Source: a bacterium (GTDB taxonomy: Bacteria > Electryoneota > Electryoneia > Electryoneales > Electryoneaceae). Taken from it: a DNA stretch of 53,443 nucleotides. The translations under genes were made by a program, and so were the position numbers. The stretch covers positions 1 to 53,443 of the forward strand of contig JAIOHU010000277.1 in the NCBI GenBank assembly GCA_019912845.1, in the 5' to 3' direction. Below the pieces are notes generated by a model, which saw only the letters and a list, made by a program, of their open reading frames with translations, searched no databases and was not told the DNA's origin. Below are positions 1 to 9,090 of the stretch, piece after piece. Position 1 is the first letter of the stretch. Each line of letters begins with the position of its first letter.

Positions 1-1804
1 TCCAGCACTTGAAATGATTCGGGCAAATAAAGGCTTGGAACCGTTGTCCTATGGATCACTGGTGATCTGGGCGATTTCGATCGCATTCCTGGGTGTTCAT
101 TTTGCTGTTCCACTGCGTAAGCAGATGGTGGTGGTGGAAAAATTACGTTACCCCACCGGTCTCGCAGCGGCTGAAACCATTAAAGCAATGTATGCTTCAG
201 GTGCAGAAGCCTTGAAAAAAACGAAGGTGTTGCTATGGGCGGGAATCGCTGCAGCAGTGATAAAACTACTTTATCTGATTGAACCAACAGGGTTACATGT
301 TTTAGAAGATTTCTCCTTCAATGATATCGGTCTCTGGAGCGTGGCGGTTCTTGGTCTTCCCCTCTACTCCATCTACATCGGTATAAACCTTTCACCTATG
401 ATGTTCGGTGCTGGTATTCTGATTGGACCAAAGGTCGGATGGAGCCTGTTCGGTGGTGCGATTTTGGCGTGGGGAATTATTGTTCCGATTCTTCTGAATT
501 CTGGCATTGTAGAAATTGCACCGAATATGAAAAAGATTGAACAATCACTCACTAAAATTCAAGTTGCTGAAACAGCCGGGGTTACGAAAGGGGTGGAAAA
601 AGCCAAACGGGAGTATGAGCGTGAGGCAGGCGAAGCAATAAGACGTGCGGAGGTACTCGCAAAACATCGAGATGATGCGACAACTCTGCAGATTCTCGTC
701 GCAATGAATGCTCCTGGTGAACTCTTACGAACTGCTGGCATGCAGCCTGCTGATGAAAACAGGGGTGCACCTGTTATCAGGAAGGAGCTTCCCACAGAGA
801 CCAACCCATATAAAGCCGGTTTTGCCTGGGTGCTATGGACAGGCGTTGCTTTGATGATTACTTCCAGTTTCACCAGCCTGGCAATGCAGTACAAAACTAT
901 TATAAAAACGTTCTCGTCCCTCACAAGTGCAGCCAAGAGCAGTGTTACGGCCGCAGATGAAGACGATGAGCCAGATGCACCAGATCCATACCCCATGAAA
1001 TACTGGATCGTCGGAATGACATTGGCAACTGTTTTGACCGCAACCCTGGCACAGATATATTTCGCCATCCCAGTGTATATGGGCATAATTGCGGTGATAT
1101 TATCTCTACTCATCGCAGCGATTGCGGTACGAGCGACAGGCGAAACTGACATTAACCCTGTTGGGGCGATGGGTAAGATCACGCAGGTTGTTTATGGTGC
1201 AATGGCACCCGGGAAAATGATGGTCAACCTCATGGCAGCCGCAATTACATCCGCAGGTGCCAGCCAGGCAGGGGACTTGATGCATGACCTTAAAGCTGGG
1301 TATATGCTAAAAGTTTCCATCCGAAAGCAGGTGATAACCCAGTTGATCGGTGTCGTGGTAGGTGTTTTTGCTGCAGCGGGAGCCTATCGTGTCTTGACCG
1401 CGGTGTATGAAATACCTGGCGAAGAATTTCCGGGACCAGCAGTCTTTGCGTGGTACAAGATGGCAGAGGTTCTGGCGGTTGGCTTTGATGCACTCCCTGA
1501 AGGAGCGATGTGGGGTGCCGGAGTTGGTGCTGCTCTAGGCATTCTGCTTCCCATTTTAGGTAGAAACAAGAAAATCGGAAAATGGTTGCCAAGTCCAGTT
1601 GCTTTTGGCATCGCATTTATGGTTCATGCACAGTATTCTATCGGAATGTGGCTCGGTGCCGTCATTACACAGCAATGGGCGAAGAAAAACTCTACCATGG
1701 TGGAAAAATATGGTGCATCACTTGCTTCCGGGCTGATTGCCGGAGAAGGCTTGATGATGGTTGGCTTTGCGCTCTACCTGATGCTGACACAAGTCATACT
1801 TTAA
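1..1804 (+). CDS. OPT family oligopeptide transporter, 5' end outside window
   Basis: Integral membrane transporter of the OPT (oligopeptide/YSL-like) family, expected to import small peptides or metal chelates by proton coupling. The reading frame is open from base 2, and the first visible Met (base 14) lies just before a family-typical segment (AVPLRKQM..EKLRYPTGLAAAE), so roughly the first hundred residues are probably missing. About twelve hydrophobic segments remain. The conserved GETDINPVGAMGKITQ, the AGDLMHDLKAGYML loop and a C-terminal SGLIAGEGLMMV segment support the family. Odd: about 80 charged, Ala/Glu/Lys/Arg-rich residues (about 180-260 from base 14) sit between two membrane segments and look like a cytoplasmic helical insertion. 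The gene is followed after 24 bp by the biotin carboxylase, perhaps cotranscribed. The substrate cannot be told. Confidence 0.9.
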   Translation, partial: PALEMIRANKGLEPLSYGSLVIWAISIAFLGVHFAVPLRKQMVVVEKLRYPTGLAAAETIKAMYASGAEALKKTKVLLWAGIAAAVIKLLYLIEPTGLHVLEDFSFNDIGLWSVAVLGLPLYSIYIGINLSPMMFGAGILIGPKVGWSLFGGAILAWGIIVPILLNSGIVEIAPNMKKIEQSLTKIQVAETAGVTKGVEKAKREYEREAGEAIRRAEVLAKHRDDATTLQILVAMNAPGELLRTAGMQPADENRGAPVIRKELPTETNPYKAGFAWVLWTGVALMITSSFTSLAMQYKTIIKTFSSLTSAAKSSVTAADEDDEPDAPDPYPMKYWIVGMTLATVLTATLAQIYFAIPVYMGIIAVILSLLIAAIAVRATGETDINPVGAMGKITQVVYGAMAPGKMMVNLMAAAITSAGASQAGDLMHDLKAGYMLKVSIRKQVITQLIGVVVGVFAAAGAYRVLTAVYEIPGEEFPGPAVFAWYKMAEVLAVGFDALPEGAMWGAGVGAALGILLPILGRNKKIGKWLPSPVAFGIAFMVHAQYSIGMWLGAVITQQWAKKNSTMVEKYGASLASGLIAGEGLMMVGFALYLMLTQVIL

Positions 1805-1828
1805 TTTTACTGAGGTCTTGGAGAATTC

Positions 1829-3334
1829 ATGTTTAAAAGAGTACTGATTGCCAACAGGGGGGAGATAGCGGTTCGTATAATACGAGCCTGTCGTAATCTC
1901 GGAATCAGTCCGGTGGCTGTATATAGTGAAGTGGATGCTAAAGCACTGCACGTTCGTCTCGCGGATGAAGCGGTTCTACTAGGCCCACCAGCACCTGGAG
2001 AAAGTTATCTGGACATTGAACGTTTAATTGATGCCGCAAAACAGACTGGGTGTGAGGCTGTTCATCCCGGTTATGGATTTCTGGCTGAAAGAGCAGCCTT
2101 TGCAAGGGCGGTTATCGAAGCAGGTCTCACCTGGGTTGGACCACCTCCCGAAGTAATTGATCTGCTCGGTGATAAAGTGCGTAGTCGAATCGCAATGGAA
2201 AAAGCTGGAGTACCGGTTACCCCCGGTTTTTCCACCGAAGAACCCGACATGGAAACCTTCGAGAGGGAAGCCGTGAAGATAGGGTTTCCCCTGCTGATCA
2301 AAGCTGCTGCAGGTGGCGGTGGAAAAGGCATGCGTGTGGTTAATGAATTAAAAGGGGTACGTGAGGCTGTTGAGGGTGCCATGCGTGAAGCGCAGGGCGC
2401 ATTTGGAGATTCGCGTGTTTTCATTGAAAAGTGGGTGCAAAAACCACGTCATGTGGAGTTCCAGATATTCGCAGATACGCATGGAAACATAGTCCACCTC
2501 TTCGAGAGAGAATGTTCCATCCAGAGACGACACCAGAAAGTTGTCGAAGAAACACCTTCAGTCGCTGTAACTCCAGAACTTCGTAAACAAATGGGAGATG
2601 CTGCGGTTGCAACTGCGCGAGCATCCGGGTATGTAAACGCCGGAACTGTCGAATTTCTCCTCGACAAAGACGGCCAATTCTATTTTCTCGAAGTGAATAC
2701 ACGAATTCAGGTGGAGCATCCGGTTACTGAAGAAGTAGTCGGTGTTGATCTGGTTGCAGAGCAATTCCGAATCGCGGCAGGAGAAAAGCTCTCCTGGACA
2801 CAAGAGGAACTTAGCCAACGTGGGCACGCAATCGAAGCCAGAATTTATGCTGAAGACCCCGCTGGAGGTTTTCTGCCAGCTGCCGGCCCACTGCTTTATC
2901 TTGAAGAGCCGAGGGGTCCGGGAATACGTGTTGACAGTGGTGTGGTTCAGGGAGTGGATGTTCCAATTCACTATGATCCTATCATGGCGAAGGTCATCGC
3001 TTACGGTCCCGACCGGGAGACAGCCACTGCCAGGATGATCAAAGCACTTGAACATTATGTCGCATTGGGAGTACCGACAACCGCTTCTTTCTTGCGCGAT
3101 GTATTGGCTTCAAAACCATTCCGTGACGGTGAAACGCAAACAGACTTTATCGAACTCCACTTCAAAGAATGGAAGGGCGAAACTGACCAGGATCGTCAGA
3201 TCGCCCTGGTTGCAGCAGCAATTCTCCCCAATGGTGTGAAGACGTTGGCTCAAAATGGAGGAGAGCAACAAAGTTGGCGCCAACCCACCCCATGGGAGAC
3301 ACTCGGAAGCTGGAGAATTGGAGGGAATTCATGA
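1829..3334 (+). CDS. accC: Biotin carboxylase subunit (acyl-CoA or pyruvate carboxylase type)
   Basis: ATP-dependent carboxylation of biotin on its carrier protein, the first half-reaction of an acyl-CoA or pyruvate carboxylase. The order is an N-terminal domain (MFKRVLIANRGEIAVRIIRA), an ATP-grasp domain with glycine loop KAAAGGGGKGMR, the biotin-carboxylase signature around FERECSIQRRHQKV, and the catalytic EVNTRIQVEHPVTE. At 501 residues it is about 50 longer than stand-alone AccC. The extra tail (QPTPWETLGSWR) resembles the start of the BT domain that follows the carboxylase in propionyl- or methylcrotonyl-CoA carboxylase alpha chains. The stop overlaps the start of the carrier gene as ATGA, so the pair is translationally coupled. 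No carboxyltransferase subunit lies in the window, so the acyl substrate is unknown. Confidence 0.93.
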   Translation: MFKRVLIANRGEIAVRIIRACRNLGISPVAVYSEVDAKALHVRLADEAVLLGPPAPGESYLDIERLIDAAKQTGCEAVHPGYGFLAERAAFARAVIEAGLTWVGPPPEVIDLLGDKVRSRIAMEKAGVPVTPGFSTEEPDMETFEREAVKIGFPLLIKAAAGGGGKGMRVVNELKGVREAVEGAMREAQGAFGDSRVFIEKWVQKPRHVEFQIFADTHGNIVHLFERECSIQRRHQKVVEETPSVAVTPELRKQMGDAAVATARASGYVNAGTVEFLLDKDGQFYFLEVNTRIQVEHPVTEEVVGVDLVAEQFRIAAGEKLSWTQEELSQRGHAIEARIYAEDPAGGFLPAAGPLLYLEEPRGPGIRVDSGVVQGVDVPIHYDPIMAKVIAYGPDRETATARMIKALEHYVALGVPTTASFLRDVLASKPFRDGETQTDFIELHFKEWKGETDQDRQIALVAAAILPNGVKTLAQNGGEQQSWRQPTPWETLGSWRIGGNS

Positions 3335-3825
3335 AACGGCAGGAATTCAAGCTGAATAATGATAAAATAAGCGTCTCTACAGAAGTAAAAGATTCATCAT
3401 TCAAGGCTGAAGTTGATGGCGAGAAAATTTCCGGCTCCTGGCTAAATTTTGGTGAAGGTAGTGCTATCGCCAAGATTGACGACAAAACATTCCGGTTAGC
3501 AGCGGTTAAACACAAAGACAAATTCTGGGTCTCTGTCAATGGACGGATTTACATTTTCGACAGTGCCCACGATGATGATGAATACAATCAGGGTGCAGCC
3601 AGCGAAAATTCTGTAACAGCACCCATGCCAGGCAAAGTAATCAAAGTGCTTGTCAGTGAAGGCGAAGCAGTTGAAGAAAGTCAGCCTGTTATTGTTGTTG
3701 AAGCGATGAAAATGGAGCATACGCTGAGAGCACCTGTAACTGGCACAGTAAAATCTTTGCATTGTGAGGATGGTGAGCAGGTGGAGCCGGGTGTGGCATT
3801 GATTGAATTTGAAGCAGCGGAATAG
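3331..3825 (+). CDS. Biotin carboxyl carrier protein with BT-like N-terminal domain
   Basis: Carries the biotin that the upstream carboxylase charges. I chose the ATG at 3331 (MKRQEFKL, 164 residues) because GGAGGG at 3320-3325 lies five bases ahead of it and it overlaps the preceding stop as ATGA. The same frame is open to an ATG at 3274, which has no such site. Residues 1-80 form a beta-rich segment like the BT domain of fused carboxylase alpha chains. Residues about 90-164 are a biotinyl/lipoyl domain with the attachment motif EAMKMEH and the paired TAPMPGKV and AGCOT-like turns typical of the fold. Together with the preceding gene it looks like a PCC/MCC-type alpha chain split in two. It ends 2 bp before the convergent gene. 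Confidence 0.92.
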   Translation: MKRQEFKLNNDKISVSTEVKDSSFKAEVDGEKISGSWLNFGEGSAIAKIDDKTFRLAAVKHKDKFWVSVNGRIYIFDSAHDDDEYNQGAASENSVTAPMPGKVIKVLVSEGEAVEESQPVIVVEAMKMEHTLRAPVTGTVKSLHCEDGEQVEPGVALIEFEAAE

Positions 3826-3827
3826 AG

Positions 3828-4460
3828 TTATTTCAAACGCCAACTACGATGAATTTTGTAGAGAAGGTCAGAACCTGCAGGTAGATCGTGCGAATAACCC
3901 TGCATTTGGTAAAACTGGTTATTTTTCTTATAGATAACGATCATGAGATAGACTGAAGCACTGTTTGGAGGAGGGATAACCTCCTCTTTTTTGTTATTTG
4001 TCGAGTTTTCTTCATCAGTCACCCTCTTATCAGCTGGGGGTTCCTCGTCTACAATGCTTTTACTCATCAACGAATCGACAACCGTTCCCAAAATAAATCC
4101 GCCATTTTCGGCGTTGGCATCATCAAGCAAATCACGATCGAATCCCCGTACAAATGCCGGTAACGATAGTTGTGTAGCCTTCTCCAGAAGGTGGCTCTGC
4201 ATTTCGTTCATAGAATTGAGTTCGAGCAGCTCCACCTGAATTGAACTCGATCCATCATGGGATGAATAACGAATTTTATCCGATGCAAGCACTTCGGATG
4301 ACCAGTCAACAGGGACGGATAGTTCGCCGAGTATTCCAATAGACCGTTTCTCGAAGTCAACCGCACCAAACGAAATTGAGCCAAAGCTAAGCAGGAATAG
4401 AGATGCCAAGATCGTTAGTATGGAATTCGTTCCAAATGATTTTGTAGTCGTACGGTTCAT
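3828..4460 (-). CDS. Secreted hypothetical protein
   Basis: Not recognised. 210 residues with an N-terminal signal peptide (charged start MNRTTTK, hydrophobic stretch LTILASLFLLSFGSISFGA, likely cleavage near residue 32). The mature part is soluble, with a possible beta-sheet core and an acidic, low-complexity stretch (about 140-165, rich in Glu, Asn and Lys, then PPP). It ends in YKIHRSWRLK. The mature protein begins with a segment (GILGELSVPVDW) seen in many periplasmic proteins of the PsbP/DUF1795 kind, but the match is too weak to name. It is the last gene of the leftward block, 11 bp downstream of the O-antigen-ligase/PHP gene, so it may act in the cell envelope. It is convergent with the biotin carrier gene. 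Confidence 0.75.
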   Translation of the reverse strand: MNRTTTKSFGTNSILTILASLFLLSFGSISFGAVDFEKRSIGILGELSVPVDWSSEVLASDKIRYSSHDGSSSIQVELLELNSMNEMQSHLLEKATQLSLPAFVRGFDRDLLDDANAENGGFILGTVVDSLMSKSIVDEEPPADKRVTDEENSTNNKKEEVIPPPNSASVYLMIVIYKKNNQFYQMQGYSHDLPAGSDLLYKIHRSWRLK

Positions 4461-4471
4461 TTCAATCGAAA

Positions 4472-6805
4472 CTAATCAGTTTTTAGTCTGGCGATGGGGT
4501 TCAACGCGATACTGTGCTCACCATTTATTAACATCACCCTGAAATAGGAATAATGCTTTTCAAGAGAGAACTTCAAAATTGATGTATTCTTTTCTTCTTT
4601 TAGAACAGCAGCATTGTTAACAAGGATGACAGCACGTTCCACGGCGTATTTTGTTTCCACAAGGAAAGAATCATCATTCCGGTCAAATCGTACAATCTCA
4701 ATAGAATCTCTTGGTGGTAGTTCGTAAGTCGGTTCCGCACTCAACTTACGAACATTAATATAACGTCCCGCACGAAGTGCACGCAGCAGTTCATCAGGGG
4801 TTAGAAACGCACCATTTTTCAGTGCTTTCAATCTGGATTGCTGGGTTTCAGCGACATCAGAGTGTTTTCCTGAATAGTAACTTTCCAAGAACTCTCGGTT
4901 TTCTACGCTTTCTCGTGCATCCACAAGCAGATATCGTTTCCCCGATTGATGCGGACTCCGTAAATCATGATTGTCCTCGCCGGCGGTTCCCCAGGTGAGT
5001 CTTCCAGAGGAAAGTGCAGTATCCCAATGACCCATATTATCTTTGTATTTGTTGAATATTTCAAGGGCATCATAATCGAGATGGCAGACGTCGAAACTGT
5101 TCCACGCATTCCTGTGCGGAGGATGGGCAAGGATCAGGAAATCGGCGTTTTCACGTAAACGTGCAATTGTGTCCGATTTGGCGGTTTTGTTGCTCCCAAA
5201 GGGATAACGGTCCGCAAATTGCCTTCGGGCGTTCAACGCCAGGATATGATGATTGTGTGTCCCCCAACCGTGCTCGTATGCGGGCATAGTTTGAAGGGGG
5301 TTGCTGGTTTTAGAGATACGGTTATGGTCGGTGATCAACACAGCCTGGGCGCCGAGGAAGTGGTAGTGCTGAACCATCTCTTCCGGAGTAAACATCCCTT
5401 CCCATCTGTTGCTGTGCATATGCATACATACGGGAACCCATATGGGATCGCCAGTACAATAAGGACTGTAAACCAGTCCGTCCCCCGTGCTAATACGAAT
5501 GCCGTCAGAAAAACCATTTTTCTTCGCAGACAAATATGAGAATCCTGGAAATACAGCGGATAATGACCCGAGAGCGTGCGATAGCTCTTCGATATAGTTC
5601 ACAAAAGGAACAATCCTACGTCTGGGGTGACGTGAATAATCCAGTTTTACAAGCAGTTCACGTGAGACAACACCAACACCTCCAATAACTGAAAGTGCGA
5701 TGATATCCTTTCCATCACGGAAGAGGTTAAACAGGACTGCAGTAATTAAAATTGCACCTAATGATGCCATTGCAGCAATATAGGATCGCCTTTCAAAACG
5801 AGGCACCTGCCATCTTTTTAACTCTTTACTGGTAGTTAGATAAAGAATTGCCAGTGTAAGTAGAAGGAAGAAAAGACCAACACTTCCAAACGAAGTAAGA
5901 AAATACTGCAGGTTATTGTAGGAAATTGTCGTCGAACTTTGAATCGGACCACTTCCAATTATCGGGCTGGAACCAAATGTTTCAAATGCCACCTGCCAAT
6001 CATCGACTTGGAATCGTGTCTCAGAGTGGAGCGGAAAATCCAGATCCAGAATTTTTTCCTGGAGTACATAATACACTCCGAATAGAACCGCAACGGCAAT
6101 AAATACCGATACAATTGAGGCAATTAGTTTTTCTTCGCGAGTCATCAAATAGAGAACGGATCCAATACCAGCGATAATCCACAAATCCATGGAGACTGAA
6201 GCACCAACAGCAAACAAACAAAAAAGAAACATAATTCCAAGCACCAGAACCATGTACCCACGTCGAAACCAGATTTGGCTTAATCCGAATACAAGTGCAA
6301 CAGCAACTAAAACTGGAGAACGATAAGTAGACTCTATCTCATCAGCCATGAAAAGAAACTCATAGAAGTGCCTGAAAAATTCCACACTTCCTAACAGGAG
6401 TAATATCAGGAATAGAAACTTCAAATCTTTTTTCGTGCGAAATAACCAGGTAATCCCGAAAAACACAAAAAAGGCTGGTCCAAATCTGAAAATCAAATTC
6501 GAGAAGTGATTCAAAGGCTCAAGTGAAAACAGTGAAGAGAGCAATAAAGAAGAAGTCAACATCATAAAGGGGATGGAAGCAGGGTGATGCCTGGGGGATG
6601 AATGACTGTTATCTACACTGGCAAGGAATACAAGTACAATTCCGATAGCAGAAACAACAAAAAAAACAGAGTAATCAAAATAAAGGGACAACAATAAAAG
6701 GACAAACCAGATTTTACCAATTTGACGCCAGAGTGAAGATAGTGGTTCACTCTTTTCATTAACCAGGAGTGGTGATTCTGGGGCTTCTGATTTAGCAGTT
6801 GGCAA
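4472..6805 (-). CDS. O-antigen ligase/polymerase-like membrane protein fused to PHP hydrolase
   Basis: A 777-residue two-part protein. Residues 1 to about 400 hold about a dozen hydrophobic segments arranged as in the Wzy/WaaL (O-antigen polymerase/ligase) superfamily, including a periplasmic-loop-like stretch with SSPIIGSGPI and YNNLQYFLTSFGSVG. Residues about 455-690 form a PHP phosphoesterase domain with the expected metal-binding motifs in order: MHMHSN, ITDHNR, LAHPPH, ALEIFN and GEDNHD. The C-terminal 80 residues look like a beta-sandwich. What the fusion does is inference: the PHP part could remove phosphate or pyrophosphate released or carried during glycan assembly, but its side of the membrane is not known. 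It lies in a leftward operon with glycosyltransferases. A start with RBS-like purines lies upstream of base 6805. Confidence 0.8.
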   Translation of the reverse strand: MPTAKSEAPESPLLVNEKSEPLSSLWRQIGKIWFVLLLLSLYFDYSVFFVVSAIGIVLVFLASVDNSHSSPRHHPASIPFMMLTSSLLLSSLFSLEPLNHFSNLIFRFGPAFFVFFGITWLFRTKKDLKFLFLILLLLGSVEFFRHFYEFLFMADEIESTYRSPVLVAVALVFGLSQIWFRRGYMVLVLGIMFLFCLFAVGASVSMDLWIIAGIGSVLYLMTREEKLIASIVSVFIAVAVLFGVYYVLQEKILDLDFPLHSETRFQVDDWQVAFETFGSSPIIGSGPIQSSTTISYNNLQYFLTSFGSVGLFFLLLTLAILYLTTSKELKRWQVPRFERRSYIAAMASLGAILITAVLFNLFRDGKDIIALSVIGGVGVVSRELLVKLDYSRHPRRRIVPFVNYIEELSHALGSLSAVFPGFSYLSAKKNGFSDGIRISTGDGLVYSPYCTGDPIWVPVCMHMHSNRWEGMFTPEEMVQHYHFLGAQAVLITDHNRISKTSNPLQTMPAYEHGWGTHNHHILALNARRQFADRYPFGSNKTAKSDTIARLRENADFLILAHPPHRNAWNSFDVCHLDYDALEIFNKYKDNMGHWDTALSSGRLTWGTAGEDNHDLRSPHQSGKRYLLVDARESVENREFLESYYSGKHSDVAETQQSRLKALKNGAFLTPDELLRALRAGRYINVRKLSAEPTYELPPRDSIEIVRFDRNDDSFLVETKYAVERAVILVNNAAVLKEEKNTSILKFSLEKHYSYFRVMLINGEHSIALNPIARLKTD

Positions 6806-6892
6806 TTTAATTGTCCCTTAATTTTATCAGCAAGTACAGGGCTTATTGGCTGACAGAAAAACATCTCCAATCCTTAAAACTGCGAATTCGAT

Positions 6893-7987
6893 CTATCCCT
6901 TTCTACTTATTTCAATTTCCTTTTTCAAACTTTCATATTGATCAATGACTTCATCGACCGAAATATCCTGTACCCATTTACCACGTTCTGCAAGTATGGC
7001 ACGATGTGGAATCGAATGCGGCGCAAATCGAGTATACACCTCATGATCACCATTGTACAACACAACACTCGGAATATGTCGTGCAGCCGCGACCTGGACA
7101 ATCCCTGTATCAACCGTTATCAGCATCTCTGTTTGTGCGATAGTTGCAGATGCGTGTAAAAAAGATGGCGTCTGCAGGAAAAAGACATGTGAATCAAATG
7201 AATTCGCCAATTCTTCTGCCTCCTTGAAATCAGCAGGTGCCGCGATTACAACAAAAGTACAACCCGACTCAATCGATTGCACAGCTTGAATAAGCTGCTT
7301 CCATTTTTCGACAGTCCATAAACGTGATTCCTGGCTGGCGGAGATGTTCACACTGATGTAATGGGGTTCTGTTTCAATTTTTTGAAAACGATCAACCACC
7401 CATGCTTCAGCATCAGGATTTTTTCCAATATGGAGTAAATGAGCAACATTCTCTGGTTTAACACCAAACAGACCCATTATACGTGCGAAAGCGGTGGTTC
7501 GATGTTCATTTTCCCAATCGTGCTCAACAATATGAGTCAAAAATGGATTGTGATGTGGATGGCTCAGACCAACTCTAAAATCACTTCCTGAAAGCAACAG
7601 AAGCAGACTTTCGGTAAATGAAGGGTGTCCCTTCGGCATGATTACAATATCTGGACGATAGCGGATAATTTGAAATATCGAAAAGAACCAACCTGGTAGC
7701 TTCTGGTAAAGAAGAACATCATTGACCATTGGATCATAATGTGCGAGTTCAAAACTTGGCTTTGTAACCACTACGCCTAATCTGACACGAGGAAATCGTT
7801 TTTTCAAAGCAGTAAACAGAGGGGTCAAAATGAGGTAATCGCCTCGTAACAAAGGAGCTAAAACCATTATACGTGCTGGGTTTTCGGGTAAATTGACCGG
7901 GTGTGAAGTCTTTCCGCGAAGAAACATCGCCAAGAATCTAAATAGAACACTTCTCCACCAGGCACGAGAAAATTTTCGGTCACTCAT
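6893..7987 (-). CDS. Glycosyltransferase family 9 (heptosyltransferase-like)
   Basis: 364 residues of the GT9/ADP-heptose:LPS heptosyltransferase family, two Rossmann-like (GT-B) domains that transfer a heptose or similar sugar to lipid A core or another envelope glycan on the cytoplasmic face. Visible family marks are the N-terminal RIMVLAPLLRGDYLILTPL (usual form R-I-L-I-x-x-x-x-x-G-D-x-x-x-x-T-P), the middle VSVNISASQESRLWTVEKW, where GAS...K-x-W is usual, and the C-terminal TVDTGIVQVAAARHIPSVVLYNG, where D-T/S-G...H-x-A is expected. The start overlaps the end of the upstream GT4 gene by 8 bp, which indicates translational coupling. It begins with about 25 basic and hydrophobic residues that could anchor it to the membrane. 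Confidence 0.88.
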   Translation of the reverse strand: MSDRKFSRAWWRSVLFRFLAMFLRGKTSHPVNLPENPARIMVLAPLLRGDYLILTPLFTALKKRFPRVRLGVVVTKPSFELAHYDPMVNDVLLYQKLPGWFFSIFQIIRYRPDIVIMPKGHPSFTESLLLLLSGSDFRVGLSHPHHNPFLTHIVEHDWENEHRTTAFARIMGLFGVKPENVAHLLHIGKNPDAEAWVVDRFQKIETEPHYISVNISASQESRLWTVEKWKQLIQAVQSIESGCTFVVIAAPADFKEAEELANSFDSHVFFLQTPSFLHASATIAQTEMLITVDTGIVQVAAARHIPSVVLYNGDHEVYTRFAPHSIPHRAILAERGKWVQDISVDEVIDQYESLKKEIEISRKG

Positions 7988-9068
7988 TTTCTGTAACCGC
8001 CTGCGACAAACTGTGTTCTATTCCAGATATCATACTTCTGAAGGTAAAATGTTTTTGAATTCGATCTTTAGCGATCATGGCTCTCTGAAAATATGTCTCA
8101 CGTTCTTTTTTGAAAACATTCAACAATGACACCCAGCACTCAATGTCACCCATCTCCATTAATTTACCCGCATTTCCATGATCGAAGAGGTATGGAACAT
8201 CACCCGCTGGTGTAGCGGCAACGGGCACACCAAGATACATCGCTTCCATCAGAGTATTCGGCATACCCTCTTCCTCGGAAGGAAGAGCAATCAAATCAGC
8301 TCCTGGAAAATAATCATGAGCATCCTTCAAAAACCCCATAAATGAAACCTTGGCATTCAACTTTTGTGAGTCAGCAAATTTCTGCAAAGATTCTTTTTCA
8401 CCGCCATCACCCAGAACAATTAAACGCCAGAAATTAGGTTTCTGGATTTTAGCGAGGGCATTTATTAAAACATCAACACGTTTGACGGAAGTTAATCGTC
8501 CAGCAAAAAGCAAGACAAGCTCGTGATCCTCAACATCCCACTCTCGCCGTATCTCTTCTCTACTCAGAGAAGGAATAAATGGCTGGACGCCATTATACAC
8601 AACATCAATTTTAGACTCATCCATCCATGGAAATTTAAGATATGTTTCTTTTATGCGTTCTGAATTTGTTAGTATACGCGTTGTGAATGTATTCGTAATA
8701 CGGTGACGAATATTATTATGAAGAATGGGAAACCCATTGCGATGAACCACGGGAATACCTGCCAGTTTCGCTGCAACACCACCCGTACGCACATCCTTGT
8801 TGTGGTGTACGACAAACACCTCGCTTTTTTCCAGCTTCAGAATCTTATAGCATTCACGTATGGTTGTGGGTAAATAATCGATTCCAGCAGGTACACTGTA
8901 TGCATGAACTCCGTTTTCCAGGGAATAGAACACCATCCGGGAGCCGATCCGTCCCAGCACAAACACATTATGACCTCGATCAGACAACCCTTTTGCTGCA
9001 CGGATTGTCCACCATTCCCCACCTCCCCAATCGTGATCGGAGGCAAGATTTAAGAAGGCGATTCGCAT
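7980..9068 (-). CDS. Glycosyltransferase family 4
   Basis: 362-residue GT-B retaining glycosyltransferase of family GT4, transferring a nucleotide-activated sugar to a lipid-linked or core glycan. The N-terminal half begins with the usual glycine-rich loop region (LNLASDHDWGGGEWWTIRAA), and the C-terminal half has LLFAGRLTSVKRVDVLINAL, then LGDGGEKESLQ, and the E-x7-E element (SEEEGMPNTLMEAM) that binds the donor sugar nucleotide. It lies 22 bp after the ABC exporter and overlaps the GT9 gene by 8 bp, so it belongs to the leftward envelope-glycan operon. The acceptor and donor cannot be assigned from sequence. Confidence 0.88.
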   Translation of the reverse strand: MRIAFLNLASDHDWGGGEWWTIRAAKGLSDRGHNVFVLGRIGSRMVFYSLENGVHAYSVPAGIDYLPTTIRECYKILKLEKSEVFVVHHNKDVRTGGVAAKLAGIPVVHRNGFPILHNNIRHRITNTFTTRILTNSERIKETYLKFPWMDESKIDVVYNGVQPFIPSLSREEIRREWDVEDHELVLLFAGRLTSVKRVDVLINALAKIQKPNFWRLIVLGDGGEKESLQKFADSQKLNAKVSFMGFLKDAHDYFPGADLIALPSEEEGMPNTLMEAMYLGVPVAATPAGDVPYLFDHGNAGKLMEMGDIECWVSLLNVFKKERETYFQRAMIAKDRIQKHFTFRSMISGIEHSLSQAVTENE

Positions 9069-9090
9069 AATCTACCAGCTCATCCGCGGT

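Noticed and set aside
559..1182. Long minus-strand open frame (207 codons) opposite the OPT gene
   Set aside because: Exact shadow of a well-supported membrane protein gene; the product has no domain features.
3274..3330. Upstream ATG for the biotin carrier protein
   Set aside because: Lies deep in the carboxylase gene without a ribosome site; the ATG at 3331 has GGAGGG and the ATGA overlap.
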